Shown here in pieces: positions 6,557 through 15,984 of a stretch of 64,000 bases of DNA. The position numbers and the translations under genes were made by a program. Within the stretch, counting starts at the first letter, position 1; the number at the start of each line of letters is the position of its first letter. This DNA comes from a bacterium HR17. Lineage in GTDB: Bacteria > Armatimonadota > Fervidibacteria > Fervidibacterales > Fervidibacteraceae. The notes beneath the pieces were generated by a model, which worked only from the letters and a program-made list of their open reading frames with translations, had not been told where the DNA came from and made no database searches. The stretch covers positions 21,105 through 85,104 of the forward strand of contig BEHT01000009.1 of assembly GCA_002898575.1 (NCBI GenBank), written 5' to 3'.

Positions 6557-8665
6557 CTACCGACCCATTCCGATGCCGACGACGAACGGTGTTCGGGGCA
6601 GAGGCGCCTGAACGGCGGTAAGTTGTAGGCAATAGTTGCCCGCAGGCAGCGGTCCAGCGATGTGCAAAATCAACGGCATTGTGCGCCCCCGTCGCTCCCA
6701 GCGGTGCTGCGGGTTCCGCTCACTCCAGACGGTGACGGCGAATTCACCCCCGCCGCCTTCCCAGCCGATAACAATTTTGAGGGGTGACGGTTGGACCAAT
6801 GTGAAGCGGTAAATCGGTGATCGGTGCCCGTCGCTGATCGTTCCAACGATTTCGCGCCGCAAAACCATTTGCTGCCCCGTAAGCAGACCGCTGCTTTGTC
6901 GCGCGCCTAAAGCGCCGATTTCCATCGGTTGGGTGACGAGTTGCGTCACTTGACGCGAGAGTTGCATGGTCAAGGGACGAAGGGCGAGAAATTCAATGAG
7001 CCGTCGTTCCGTCGCAGACGGCTGCGCCTTGTTGTGAAACGCCGTGTAAACGACAAAGCCTCGCCCGTAAGCGAACGAAACCAGCAAAGCCCGCTGACTT
7101 CCTAAACTGTTGGCGGTCAAGTAAACCCGGCAAGGCTGATGCCACGCGGCGACATGCCGCCATGCCGGTAAGTCAAAGTGCAGGCGCACTTGCGTGCCCA
7201 CGACATCCGCCAGTGTCGGGTCAACGACGGTTGCGTTGACCGTTTCGCCCCACAAGGCAAAAACGCCGCTGAAGCCGAAGTCCAGCATGCGCGGGAACGC
7301 CGCTTGAACGACATCGCAGGCGTAATCGGACGCATAGAGCACACCGCCTTCAGCGACATATTGGGCAATGGCTTGCCCGTGTCTAAATCCCTGCAGGTCT
7401 CGGTGGCAATTAACGAAAACGGCGTCGTAGCGGCGCAGCCGAACGACATCGCGCAAATCGGCAAAATCTATGGTGTCCGTCGTGAAGCCCAGTTGGTGCA
7501 ACACGCTGCCAATATCGTCGTAGCCGGCGGGTGTGACGGCGAGTTGCAAGGGGCGTTGCCTCCTCACAAAATCTGCCGGCTTTGGCGCCGCGGTGCCCGT
7601 TAGAACGGGCGTTTGCCCCAGTCGGCTGCCTAAGGCGAAATTGGCGCTCAAGCAAATTGCCAAAACCCCCAGCGCTGTCAGCACTTGCTTGCCCCAAGAA
7701 GCGCTGTCGCCTTTGGGCGGTTTTAGCGGCACGAAGGGGTGTCCGCAGTGACGGCAAAACTTGGCGTCTTTGCGGTTTGCGCCGTAACACGCCGCGCACG
7801 AAAAGGTAATTGCCGTTTCGGCACAGAGTCGGTAAACAAGCCGTGTGTTGCCGACGACGATGACATCGTTGTGGCTCAGATCTTTGACAAGCACCGCTTG
7901 CCCGTTGACAGTGACGACCGCCTTGCCGATCGGTGCGACGCGATAACTGGCGCCTGTCCACTCCAGCGTTGCGTGGTGGGGCAAGACAGCGGCGTCATAG
8001 TAAAGGGCGATATCACAGCGTTCATCGCGTCCGACGACCAGGCGGGGTTTGTCAAGGACAAATTCTCTGCCTTCCAGTTTGCCCGACGCGACCTTGAGTG
8101 TGGCGTTGGCTAGCAAGCGTTCAAAAAGTGCCGACGCGCTGCCGATGAGGGCGCCCATCAACACCCACGCCAACCCGCGACAGGTCGGGTCAGGGAACGA
8201 TGTGATTGTTGGCAGCAATGCGAACAGCGCCCCGCCAATGCCGCCGCCGAGAGCGCCGCCGAAACCGGCGCGCACCGCGCCGACGGTGGAGCCCCGCACC
8301 ACGCCTTGCGAAGAACCCAGGGCAAACCCGACGAGGCACCACCCTGCGACGCGCGCGGGCACTTCTGCGAACCGCAGAAGTTGATACAGCGTCTCGCCCC
8401 ACAACAACCCGGCAACCCCACCGACGCCGCCCAAGAGTGCCGACAGGGCTGGCAACCACCGCCGTCGCCCAGCCATCCACTGTCCTACGCCGAAAATGAG
8501 CCCCACTAAAACACCTGTCACCCAACCGTAGCCAGCGTCCAACACAAACCGTTCCAGTGGGGACAACTCGCGCACCAACAACTTGCCGAAGAGCAACTCG
8601 CCGAAAATCCAAGCCACCAAGCCGCCTATCGTTCCAGTGACGGTGAACACGCTGGGTTGGCTCAT
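6557..8665 (-). CDS. Membrane FHA / zinc-ribbon protein with GATase-like extracytoplasmic region
   Basis: 702 residues from ATG 8665 (GGGGGTGA upstream). Residues 1-185: several Gly/Ala-rich membrane segments. About 195-275: an FHA domain (LVVGRDERCDIALYYDAAVLPHHATLEW, with the GR and H residues used for phosphothreonine binding). About 285-310: zinc ribbon (CAACY...FCRHCG). About 325-345: another membrane segment. About 370-560: a Rossmann/GATase-like region (VTPAGYDDIGSVLHQLGF, FVNCH, GGVLYASDYACDVV), as seen in DUF4159/ThuA-like proteins. The tail is a beta-rich domain resembling PPC-type ligand modules. Together with the adjacent PP2C it suggests a phospho-signalling unit; no active kinase is in the window. 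Confidence 0.7.
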   Translation of the reverse strand: MSQPSVFTVTGTIGGLVAWIFGELLFGKLLVRELSPLERFVLDAGYGWVTGVLVGLIFGVGQWMAGRRRWLPALSALLGGVGGVAGLLWGETLYQLLRFAEVPARVAGWCLVGFALGSSQGVVRGSTVGAVRAGFGGALGGGIGGALFALLPTITSFPDPTCRGLAWVLMGALIGSASALFERLLANATLKVASGKLEGREFVLDKPRLVVGRDERCDIALYYDAAVLPHHATLEWTGASYRVAPIGKAVVTVNGQAVLVKDLSHNDVIVVGNTRLVYRLCAETAITFSCAACYGANRKDAKFCRHCGHPFVPLKPPKGDSASWGKQVLTALGVLAICLSANFALGSRLGQTPVLTGTAAPKPADFVRRQRPLQLAVTPAGYDDIGSVLHQLGFTTDTIDFADLRDVVRLRRYDAVFVNCHRDLQGFRHGQAIAQYVAEGGVLYASDYACDVVQAAFPRMLDFGFSGVFALWGETVNATVVDPTLADVVGTQVRLHFDLPAWRHVAAWHQPCRVYLTANSLGSQRALLVSFAYGRGFVVYTAFHNKAQPSATERRLIEFLALRPLTMQLSRQVTQLVTQPMEIGALGARQSSGLLTGQQMVLRREIVGTISDGHRSPIYRFTLVQPSPLKIVIGWEGGGGEFAVTVWSERNPQHRWERRGRTMPLILHIAGPLPAGNYCLQLTAVQAPLPRTPFVVGIGMGR

Positions 8666-8796
8666 CAGGATTCACCCCCAGAGCCGGCGCTCCCTCCTGT
8701 CGCAACATTTTAACGACGCTGATATGCGGCGCGGAGCCGTTTGCGGCACCGCATTTCGGAGGGTCTTGCCTTCCGACCGCATTGAGGTGAGGTCTC

Positions 8797-9588
8797 ATGA
8801 AATGGGTCGCTGACGCAGTGCGTCAAACGCAGTGGCTCGGCAAAGCGTGGCGGTTTTACGAGCGGGTGGCATCCACGCAAGATGAAGCCAAAGCGTGGGT
8901 GCAAAGGGGAGCGCCACACGGTGCCCTCGTTGTCGCCGACGCCCAGACACAAGGGCGGGGGCGTTGGGGTCGGTCGTGGTTCTCACCACCGCAAACGAAC
9001 CTTTACCTGACCGTCGCAGTGCGCTTGCCGTCACATCACCCACCGTTGGGCACGCTGAGTTTGCTCGTCGGTGTCGCTGTCGCGGAAGCGTTGCGGCGGC
9101 GTTTCGCCGTCCCCGCTGAGGTCAAATGGGCGAACGATGTCGTCGTGGGCGGCAAGAAATTGGCGGGCGTTTTGGTGGAGCGATTTACTGCGTGGGCGCT
9201 CATCGGTCTCGGGCTCAATGTCAACTTGCCGCCAGACGCTTTCCCCGAAGAGCTAAAGATGACAGCGACTTCCGTTCAAGCCGTGTCGGGTAAACCCGTT
9301 GACCGCAGTGAGGCGTTGGCGGCGATATTGGTAGGGTTGGAAGCGTGGTGGGACCGTTGGGCGAGGGACGATATAGACCCCTTGTGGTCGGCGTTTGCCG
9401 CGTTGGACTTTTTGCGGGGTAAGGAGGTGCAAGTGGTGCTTCCTGACGGCTCAACGGTAAAAGGCAGCGCCGACGGCGTCGCCTCGGACGGTGCCTTGCG
9501 GTTGCGCTTGACCGACGGCACGGTGCGGCTGTTCGTCGCCGGCGATGTGACGGTGCGCCTGACCGCTATATGCCCTGCTGCTCCTTGA
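8797..9588 (+). CDS. birA: Biotin--[acetyl-CoA-carboxylase] ligase
   Basis: 263 residues; ATG 8797 follows GAGGTGAGG. It activates biotin with ATP and attaches it to the biotin carboxyl carrier protein. Seen: STQDEAK (substrate loop), the TQGRGRWGRSWFSP biotin/AMP-binding motif (GRGRxGRxW), VKWANDVVVGGKKLAGVLVE and GLGLNVNLP, plus the small C-terminal SH3-like domain. The N-terminal DNA-binding domain of bifunctional BirA is absent, so it is a group I ligase without repressor function. Its 3' end overlaps the 3' end of secA by 23 nt in convergent orientation. Confidence 0.93.
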   Translation: MKWVADAVRQTQWLGKAWRFYERVASTQDEAKAWVQRGAPHGALVVADAQTQGRGRWGRSWFSPPQTNLYLTVAVRLPSHHPPLGTLSLLVGVAVAEALRRRFAVPAEVKWANDVVVGGKKLAGVLVERFTAWALIGLGLNVNLPPDAFPEELKMTATSVQAVSGKPVDRSEALAAILVGLEAWWDRWARDDIDPLWSAFAALDFLRGKEVQVVLPDGSTVKGSADGVASDGALRLRLTDGTVRLFVAGDVTVRLTAICPAAP

Positions 9589-12500
9589 CCATGCAGCACT
9601 TTTTGTATTTTTTGCCGCTACCGCAAGGGCACGGGTCGTTGGGACCGACTTTGCGACTTGCGCGGGCGGGGCGTTGCTTGCTGGCGCGGCGGGTGCGTGC
9701 CCCATCGCCGCTGGCGTTTGCACCGTCACTACCGCTCACTTCGGAAACGACTTGCACCCGCACCCGCTGCTGCGCCGACTCTGCGACGGGTTCGGCGTAA
9801 AACACCCACCGCAAAGTCTCCTCGCGGATGCGCTGCAACATCCCTTGGAACATCTCGTAGGCTTCCCGCTGATACTCTACGAAGGGGTCTTGTTGTCCGT
9901 AGGCGCGCAAATGGATATGCTCTCGCAGGTAGTCCATGTCCGCAAGGTGCTCCATCCATTTTTGGTCAATCGCCCACAGCAAGACGCGCCGTTCAAAGTC
10001 GCGCATGAAATCCTCACCCAACCGCTCCTCTTTTTCCTCGTAGTAGCGGACGCAAGTCTCGTAAAGGCGCTCAACGATTTCGGGCTTACTCAGCCCGCGC
10101 AAGTCTTCAGGGCGGTAGAAAGCAGCGACGGGCAAAAACGGGTGCAGTGTGCTGAGAAAGCCCTCGTAGTCCCATTGATCGGGCGGCAATGTATCGGGCA
10201 AATAGGTCTCCGCGTAGGTCTCAATCGTTTTGCGGGCGAAGTCCAAGATGTTCGCGCGCATATCGGCGCCTTCCAAGATGCGTCGGCGGCTGGCGTAAAT
10301 TTGCTCCCGTTGAATGTTGAGCACATCGTCGTAGCGCAGAACCTGGCGGCGAATTTCAAAGTTGTGCCCTTCCACCCGCTTCTGGGCGATTTCAATGGAC
10401 TTACTGACGATGGGGTGGGCGATCGGCTCCTCTTCGGGCCAATTGCGCAGCCACTTGTGTTCGCTCAACCCTTTGTCGCCGTAGAGGCGCCACAGTTCGT
10501 CGTCCAGCGCGACATAAAACCGCGAGCTGCCAGGGTCACCTTGTCGTCCGCTGCGCCCACGCAACTGATTGTCAATGCGGCGGGCTTCGTGGCGTTCTGT
10601 GCCCAGCACATGCAACCCGCCCAACGCCTTGACGGCGTGATACTCCTTGTTGTGTATGAAGTCCACATCGCAGTCGGGGTCATCGCACAGTTCCTCGGGC
10701 GCATTTTCGGGGTCAGGTTTGCCGCCCAAGATGATGTCCACGCCTCGCCCCGCCATGTTGGTGGCGACGGTGATTTTGCCCAACCGCCCCGCTTCGGCGA
10801 TGATTTGCGCCTCGCGTTCATGGTGTTTGGCGTTCAACACATTGTGCGGGACACCCTCTCGCAGTGCCTCTGCGAGGCGGGGCAGGGCTTTCTCCCAGTG
10901 TTCAGCGGGAACTTGGATGAGTTCGGCAAACCGCTTCAGGTTGTCGGGGTGCAACGGGTCGGGGTCCAGTCCTATCTTGCGGGCGATTTGGCGCACCCGC
11001 CCAATTTCCACCTCCTCCAAGCGCGCGTTGACGACCTGCCGAATTTGGTTCAACTCGTCAGCGCTCAACTGTTTTTTGTTGTGGAGCTGCCATGTCCTGT
11101 CTAACACCAAGGTGCACAGCGCCAATGCTTGCAGGTAATGGGGCGACAGCCGCAGGGAAATCAACTCGTTGACCTCAATAGAGCGCGTGCCGACCAAGAC
11201 GGGGCGCTGAATGGCGTAAAGTTGCAAGATTTCGCGCACCACGCCCCGATACTTTTGCTCTTGCACCTTGTAAACCACATCAGGGTAGTCCTTGCGAATC
11301 ATCGGTTTGTGGGTCGGAATGACGACGACGGGCATGCCGTAAATCTTGACGAACTCCTGCTCTTCGGTTTTCGCCGTGCCCGTCATGCCCGCCAGTTTGA
11401 AATACATGCGAAAGAAGTTCTGCAGCGTGATGGTGGCGATGGTTTGCATCTCTTGTTTGATGGGGATGCCTTCTTTCGCCTCAACGGCTTGGTGCAGCCC
11501 GTCGCTCCAACGCCGTCCCCACTGCAACCGTCCCGTGAACTCGTCCACGATAATGACCTCGCCGTCCTTGACGACATAGTGGACATCGCGCTTGAACAAA
11601 TGGTGGGCTTTGAGGGCGTTCAAGATGGCGTGGTAGATGGCGAAGTTGGCGGGGTCGGACAAGTTGGACAAGCCCCACAGTTGTTCCACCCGCCGCACGC
11701 CTTCGTCGGTCAACGCCACCGTGCGATGTTTTTCCTCAACGGTGAAGTCCACATCCTTGCGCAATTGGCGCACGATGTGGTCGGCGCGCTCAATGATGTC
11801 CGTCGGCTTCTCCACCATCCCGCCAATGATGTGGGGCGTGCGGGCTTCGTCAATCAGGATGCTGTCCACTTCGTCCACGATGGCGTAGTGCAACTCCCGC
11901 AGAACTACTTCGTCCAAACTCTGCGCTAAGTTGTCCCGCAGGTAGTCAAACCCCAGTTCGCTGTTGGTCACATAAGTCACATCGCAGGCATACATTGCCT
12001 TGCGCTCAGCCGTCTCCATGAAGTGCTGGATGTAGCCGACGGTCAGCCCCAAGTAGCGGTAAATCGGTCCCATCCACTCGGCGTCGCGTTTGGCGAGGTA
12101 GTCGTTGACGGTAACGATGTGGACGCCCCGCCCTGTCAAAGCGTTCAAGTAAGCGGGCAAAGTCGCCACCAGGGTTTTCCCCTCGCCCGTCTTCATCTCG
12201 GCGATTTTGCCCTCGTGCAGGACGATGCCGCCCATCAACTGGACATCAAAGTGGCGCATCTTGACGGTGCGCCGCCCCGCTTCCCGCACCATCGCGAACG
12301 CCAACGGCAAAATGCTGTTGAGGAACTCTTGCTCTTTGCGTTTAACCGCCAAGTCCAGTTTGGCGACCTCTTCCTCAAGGCGGAACCGCTCTTCGGGTTC
12401 TTTGCAAGCGCGGTATGCCTGTAACTGCGCCTCATACTCCGCCCGCAACTCCGCTGTGTAGGCGCGCAGTTGCGCCCGAAACTCCTGAGTCTTAGCGACG

Positions 12501-12667
12501 AAATCCTCATCGCGCCATCGCCGAACTTCGCTTTCCAGCGCGTTGATGGCTTGAATGCGGCGGCGCAACCGCCGCACTTGCCACTCGTTCGGATCAACCA
12601 ACCGCACGATGGGGCGGACAATCTTGCCGGCGATTTCCCACCAATCAATGGCGTTCAGGTTGACCAT
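9566..12667 (-). CDS. secA: Protein translocase ATPase SecA
   Basis: 1033 residues, longer than the usual 800-900. It drives preprotein export through SecYEG. Seen: Walker A MKTGEGKT (about 158-165), DEVD box (about 265), preprotein cross-linking region (FRMYFKLAGMTGTA), NBD2 with ATNMAGRGVDI and LRGRSGRQGDPGSSRF, and the C-terminal zinc SEC-C motif CPCGSGKKYKKCC that binds SecB or ribosomes. Two expansions stand out: about 40 charged residues before the first ATP-binding segment (70-115) and about 95 residues inserted in NBD2 between GTRSIEVNELIS and GVPHNVLNAKHHEREA (about 508-603). The latter is absent from E. coli and Bacillus SecA. Confidence 0.97.
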   Translation of the reverse strand: MVNLNAIDWWEIAGKIVRPIVRLVDPNEWQVRRLRRRIQAINALESEVRRWRDEDFVAKTQEFRAQLRAYTAELRAEYEAQLQAYRACKEPEERFRLEEEVAKLDLAVKRKEQEFLNSILPLAFAMVREAGRRTVKMRHFDVQLMGGIVLHEGKIAEMKTGEGKTLVATLPAYLNALTGRGVHIVTVNDYLAKRDAEWMGPIYRYLGLTVGYIQHFMETAERKAMYACDVTYVTNSELGFDYLRDNLAQSLDEVVLRELHYAIVDEVDSILIDEARTPHIIGGMVEKPTDIIERADHIVRQLRKDVDFTVEEKHRTVALTDEGVRRVEQLWGLSNLSDPANFAIYHAILNALKAHHLFKRDVHYVVKDGEVIIVDEFTGRLQWGRRWSDGLHQAVEAKEGIPIKQEMQTIATITLQNFFRMYFKLAGMTGTAKTEEQEFVKIYGMPVVVIPTHKPMIRKDYPDVVYKVQEQKYRGVVREILQLYAIQRPVLVGTRSIEVNELISLRLSPHYLQALALCTLVLDRTWQLHNKKQLSADELNQIRQVVNARLEEVEIGRVRQIARKIGLDPDPLHPDNLKRFAELIQVPAEHWEKALPRLAEALREGVPHNVLNAKHHEREAQIIAEAGRLGKITVATNMAGRGVDIILGGKPDPENAPEELCDDPDCDVDFIHNKEYHAVKALGGLHVLGTERHEARRIDNQLRGRSGRQGDPGSSRFYVALDDELWRLYGDKGLSEHKWLRNWPEEEPIAHPIVSKSIEIAQKRVEGHNFEIRRQVLRYDDVLNIQREQIYASRRRILEGADMRANILDFARKTIETYAETYLPDTLPPDQWDYEGFLSTLHPFLPVAAFYRPEDLRGLSKPEIVERLYETCVRYYEEKEERLGEDFMRDFERRVLLWAIDQKWMEHLADMDYLREHIHLRAYGQQDPFVEYQREAYEMFQGMLQRIREETLRWVFYAEPVAESAQQRVRVQVVSEVSGSDGANASGDGARTRRASKQRPARASRKVGPNDPCPCGSGKKYKKCCMVKEQQGI

Positions 12668-12835
12668 CAGTTCTCACCTTCGTCGTTTCGCCACGCGGCA
12701 GCGTTGACATCTTGCCAAGTGCCCGTTTGAAAAGGCGCACCGAGCGTGCCAGCGTTAGCGATTGTAGCGCATTGCTCTCCCCAGTTGCCAGGGGACGGGG
12801 TGACCTCAAGGTATCGCCAAGGTCGCTGCACGCCA

Positions 12836-12844
12836 TGTTACAAT
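12836..12844 (+). promoter_or_regulatory. Candidate extended -10 promoter of aroA
   Basis: TGTTACAAT (TG-N-TACAAT) lies 21 nt before ATG 12865. No -35 box is visible, as expected for an extended -10 promoter. If used, transcription would start near 12851, which argues for ATG 12865 over the in-frame ATG 12835. Confidence 0.35.
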
Positions 12845-12864
12845 TGCGTGGCGTGGTGACGCCG

Positions 12865-14166
12865 ATGCGGTTAAAAGTGTGCGGACCTGCCAAACTGATG
12901 GGCGCATTCACCGTCGCAGGCGACAAATCCATTTCCCATCGGGCGCTACTGTTGGGCGCTATCGCTGACGGTGTGACTGTCGTGGACAACTGTTCGGACG
13001 CCGACGATGTGCGGAGCACTGTCCGTTGCTTGCAGCAATTGGGCGTGCGCCTTGACGGCATCGGCACGCCGACGGTGACCGTGCACGGCGTCGGCGGCGC
13101 GCGTTTTCGCGCCAGCGACGCCCCCTTAGACTGCGGCAATTCGGGCACGACGATGCGTTTGTTGATGGGCATTTTAGCGGCGCACCTTTTTGAGAGTCGG
13201 TTGACGGGCGATGCGTCGCTGCAGCAACGCCCGATGGACCGTGTCGCCATCCCGCTGCAGCGGATGGGCGCGCAAGTGGAAGGGCGCACGGATCGCTTTT
13301 TGCCGCCCATCCGAATGCGTGGCGCCAAGTTGCGCCCGATTGAGTGGGCGTTGCCCATCGCCAGCGCTCAAGCCAAATCGGCGATTTTGCTGGCAGGTCT
13401 GTTCGCCGACGGCACGACCGTCGTCCACGAGCCCGCACCCTCCCGTGACCACACGGAGCGCATGCTGCACGCGTTTGGCGCAAAAGTTACCGCGCGCAAC
13501 CTGACCGTTGCCGTCATCGGTCCCGCCAAGTTGCGCGGCACGCATCTCGTCGTCCCGAACGACCCCTCGTCGGCGGCGTTCTTTTTGTGCGCGGCAGCAG
13601 CCATGCCCGACGCGGAAGTGACGGCGTTGGGCATCAGTGTCAACCCGACCCGCACCGGCTACCTGGAAGTCCTTCAGCAAATGGGCGCAACGGTCATCGT
13701 GCACAACGAACGGGTGCAAGGGGGAGAGCCCGTCGCCGATGTGACGGTGCGGGGTGGAAAATTGCGGGGCACAACGATAGCGGGTGAACTGGTCCCGCGC
13801 ACCATTGACGAGTTGCCCGTTTTGGCTGCCATTGCGACGGTCGCCGATGGCATAACGGTCATCCGCGACGCCCGTGAATTGCGGGTCAAAGAGAGCGACC
13901 GCATCGCGGCGATGGTCAGCGAACTGCGAAAGTCGGGCGCACAAGTGGAGGAATTGCCCGACGGTATGGTCGTTCGCGGCAGCAGCAAACTGCACGGCGC
14001 CGAGGTGGAAAGTCACGGCGACCATCGCGTCGCAATGGCGTTGGTGGTCGCAGGCTTGCTCGCCGACGGCGAAACCGTCATTCACGACGCCGATTGTATC
14101 GCCGTTTCGTTCCCGCAATTTCCGCAGGTGCTGGCGTCGCTTGGGGCGCAGGTGGAGATGGCATGA
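12865..14166 (+). CDS. aroA: 3-phosphoshikimate 1-carboxyvinyltransferase (EPSP synthase)
   Basis: 433 residues. It transfers enolpyruvate from PEP to shikimate-3-phosphate in the shikimate pathway. Seen: GDKSISHRALLLGA near the N-terminus, LDCGNSGTTMRLLMG (the NSGT segment, with Gly-Thr rather than the Gly-Ala insensitivity signature), ASAQAKSAILLAGLFADG, RDHTERML, and the C-terminal ELRVKESDRI and SHGDHRVAMAL. ATG 12865 starts right at the conserved fold; ATG 12835 would add ten residues. It is translationally coupled to cmk by an ATGA overlap. The pairing aroA-cmk is common in bacteria. Confidence 0.95.
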   Translation: MRLKVCGPAKLMGAFTVAGDKSISHRALLLGAIADGVTVVDNCSDADDVRSTVRCLQQLGVRLDGIGTPTVTVHGVGGARFRASDAPLDCGNSGTTMRLLMGILAAHLFESRLTGDASLQQRPMDRVAIPLQRMGAQVEGRTDRFLPPIRMRGAKLRPIEWALPIASAQAKSAILLAGLFADGTTVVHEPAPSRDHTERMLHAFGAKVTARNLTVAVIGPAKLRGTHLVVPNDPSSAAFFLCAAAAMPDAEVTALGISVNPTRTGYLEVLQQMGATVIVHNERVQGGEPVADVTVRGGKLRGTTIAGELVPRTIDELPVLAAIATVADGITVIRDARELRVKESDRIAAMVSELRKSGAQVEELPDGMVVRGSSKLHGAEVESHGDHRVAMALVVAGLLADGETVIHDADCIAVSFPQFPQVLASLGAQVEMA

Positions 14167-14855
14167 AACGACCCAACGGCATCGTCATCGCCATTGACGG
14201 ACCCGCTGGTGCGGGCAAAAGCACAGTCGCCAAACTCGTCGCCCGACGGCTGGGCTACTTATATGTGGACACGGGTGCGATGTATCGCGCTGTCGCCTTG
14301 AAAGCCCTACGGTTGGGCATGGAGATCGGCGACGAAGTGACGATGAGCCATTTGGCGCAAATGACCGACATCGCATTGTGCCCCGAATCGGACGGCAGCG
14401 TTCGCGTGGTGCTGGACGGCGAAGATGTAACCGAAGCCATTCGCGCGCCCGAAGTGTCCGAAGCGGCGTCGCTCGTCAGCGCTCACGCGGGTGTGCGGGA
14501 CGCGTTGACGGTGAAGCAAAAATTGCTGGCGGAGCAAGGTGGCGTTGTCATGGAGGGGCGGGATGTGCAAACCGTCGTTGCACCCGACGCTGAAGTCAAA
14601 ATTTTCCTGACAGCGAGCCTGCCTGAGCGGGCGAAACGGCGTTGGAGCGAGTTGCGCCAACGGGGTGTGGACATCTCTTACGAGCAAGTGTTGCGGGAGT
14701 TGCTGGAGCGCGACGAACGCGACCGCACCCGTGCTATTGCCCCGTTGCGCAAAGCGCCCGACGCCGTTGAGATTGACACGACGCACCTCACGCCTGAGGC
14801 GGTCGCCGACCGCATCGTCGCTTTAGCGGAAAGCGCACTGAAACGCCGGTCGTAG
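14163..14855 (+). CDS. cmk: Cytidylate kinase
   Basis: 230 residues, starting within the aroA stop (ATGA). It phosphorylates CMP/dCMP with ATP. Seen: P-loop IDGPAGAGKSTVAKLVARRLGY, YVDTGAMYRAVALKA (the NMP-binding start), GGVVMEGRDVQTVVAPDAEVKIFLTAS, RAKRR and RDRTRAIAPLRKAPDAVEIDTT in the C-terminal half. The length fits the short bacterial Cmk family. Confidence 0.95.
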   Translation: MKRPNGIVIAIDGPAGAGKSTVAKLVARRLGYLYVDTGAMYRAVALKALRLGMEIGDEVTMSHLAQMTDIALCPESDGSVRVVLDGEDVTEAIRAPEVSEAASLVSAHAGVRDALTVKQKLLAEQGGVVMEGRDVQTVVAPDAEVKIFLTASLPERAKRRWSELRQRGVDISYEQVLRELLERDERDRTRAIAPLRKAPDAVEIDTTHLTPEAVADRIVALAESALKRRS

Positions 14856-14923
14856 CAACGCCCGATGACGCATCCCTCAAAAAAACGCCCGCGATACACG
14901 CGACGACACGGAGGTGTCCGACG

Positions 14924-15301
14924 ATGCGTTGGAGCTGGGCAATTTTAGGGGTATCGTTGCTCATCTTGTTGGTCGCGGGGCTTGCGCAATACATGCCGCA
15001 AGCCCGTGACCGTGCCGCCATCCGTGAAGCGGTGCGAGACTACCTTGCCAAGCAATACTACACCAAACCCCAAATTTTGGGCATCCGCATCGCCGACGGT
15101 TACGCAACGGCGTTAGTCTACGATTACGAGACGCTGGTGCTGTTTCTGCAGAAGCGGCAGGGTAAATGGGAAGTCGTCACGCACGGCAACTTGCTGACAC
15201 GCGAGACGGTCCGCCTGAAAGCGAAAGGTGTGCCTGACCGCATCTTTGACCAGTTGGAAATCCCGCGCGCCGGCACGATCGGGGGGGCGACGGTGGAATG
15301 A
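14924..15301 (+). CDS. Small single-span membrane protein, unknown function
   Basis: 125 residues from ATG 14924 (CGGAGGTG upstream). Residues 3-25 form one membrane helix (WSWAILGVSLLILLVAGLAQYM), followed by a compact mixed alpha/beta domain of about 95 residues (DRAAIREAVRDYLAKQYY, YATALVYDYETLVLFLQKRQGKWEVV). The fold of the latter resembles small NTF2/lumazine-binding-like domains, but I cannot assign a family. It overlaps the HAD gene by ATGA, so the two are co-translated. Confidence 0.7.
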   Translation: MRWSWAILGVSLLILLVAGLAQYMPQARDRAAIREAVRDYLAKQYYTKPQILGIRIADGYATALVYDYETLVLFLQKRQGKWEVVTHGNLLTRETVRLKAKGVPDRIFDQLEIPRAGTIGGATVE

Positions 15302-15966
15302 GCCGCTTTGCGTGGGTGACCTTTGACTGCTACGGCACGCTCATTGATTGGGACGCAGGCGTTCGCAACTTCCTGCGCGACCTGCTCACCCGCAAGGGGG
15401 TCACCGTTGACCTTGATGCGCTGCACCGGCGCTGGGAAGCCGTCCAGTTTGACCTCATCCGGCAAGCCTATCGCCCCTACAAGGAGATCCTGCGGTTGAG
15501 TTTGGAAGCGGCGCTGAAGGAATTTGGCATCCCGTATGCGCCCGAAGACGGCGACGCTTTCGCCGCGTCCATGCCGACTTGGCAACCCTTCCCCGATGTC
15601 CCGCCGACGCTGCACGAACTCAAGCGCCATGCCCGCATCGCTATCATCAGCAACACCGACAACGACATTTTGCGCGAAAGCGTTAGGCTGATGGGTGTGG
15701 TGTTTGATGCGCTCATCACTGCCGAAGACGCCCGCGTTTACAAACCTGACCTGCGGATCTTCGCCTTCGCTTTGGAGCGGTTGGGAGAAGCGCCCGACCG
15801 AATCTTGCATGTCGCTTTCGGCTTTCATTACGACCTTGCTCCCGCCAAGCAAGTCGGCATGGTCACCTGTTGGCTCAACCGCACGGGTGAACCGAAGCCT
15901 GAGGGCGTTGAGCCCGATTTTATCGTTGGCGGGCTACCTGAAGTTTGCGCCTTGCTGAGCGCGTGA
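15298..15966 (+). CDS. HAD-superfamily hydrolase (haloacid-dehalogenase type II-like)
   Basis: 222 residues. Motif I FDCYGTLIDWDAG carries the nucleophilic Asp, motif II is IISNTDND, motif III the Lys in ARVYKPDLRIF, and motif IV the Asp in HVAFGFHYDLAPA. The arrangement FDCYGTL...ISN...YKP...HVA..YHDL is that of the type II (S)-2-haloacid dehalogenase branch, which also includes general phosphatases. The substrate cannot be told from sequence. It overlaps the preceding membrane-protein gene. Confidence 0.85.
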   Translation: MSRFAWVTFDCYGTLIDWDAGVRNFLRDLLTRKGVTVDLDALHRRWEAVQFDLIRQAYRPYKEILRLSLEAALKEFGIPYAPEDGDAFAASMPTWQPFPDVPPTLHELKRHARIAIISNTDNDILRESVRLMGVVFDALITAEDARVYKPDLRIFAFALERLGEAPDRILHVAFGFHYDLAPAKQVGMVTCWLNRTGEPKPEGVEPDFIVGGLPEVCALLSA

Positions 15967-15984
15967 GCGCGGCGGTGGTGGGTT

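Noticed and set aside
9674..11104. Long 476-codon frame opposite secA
   Set aside because: It lies wholly inside secA on the other strand, has no ribosome-binding site and its composition follows secA codons.
12835..12837. Upstream in-frame ATG as aroA start
   Set aside because: It lies before the probable transcription start and adds ten residues not expected in the family; kept only as an alternative.
13174..14118. 314-codon frame opposite aroA
   Set aside because: Antisense shadow of a complete aroA; no family features.
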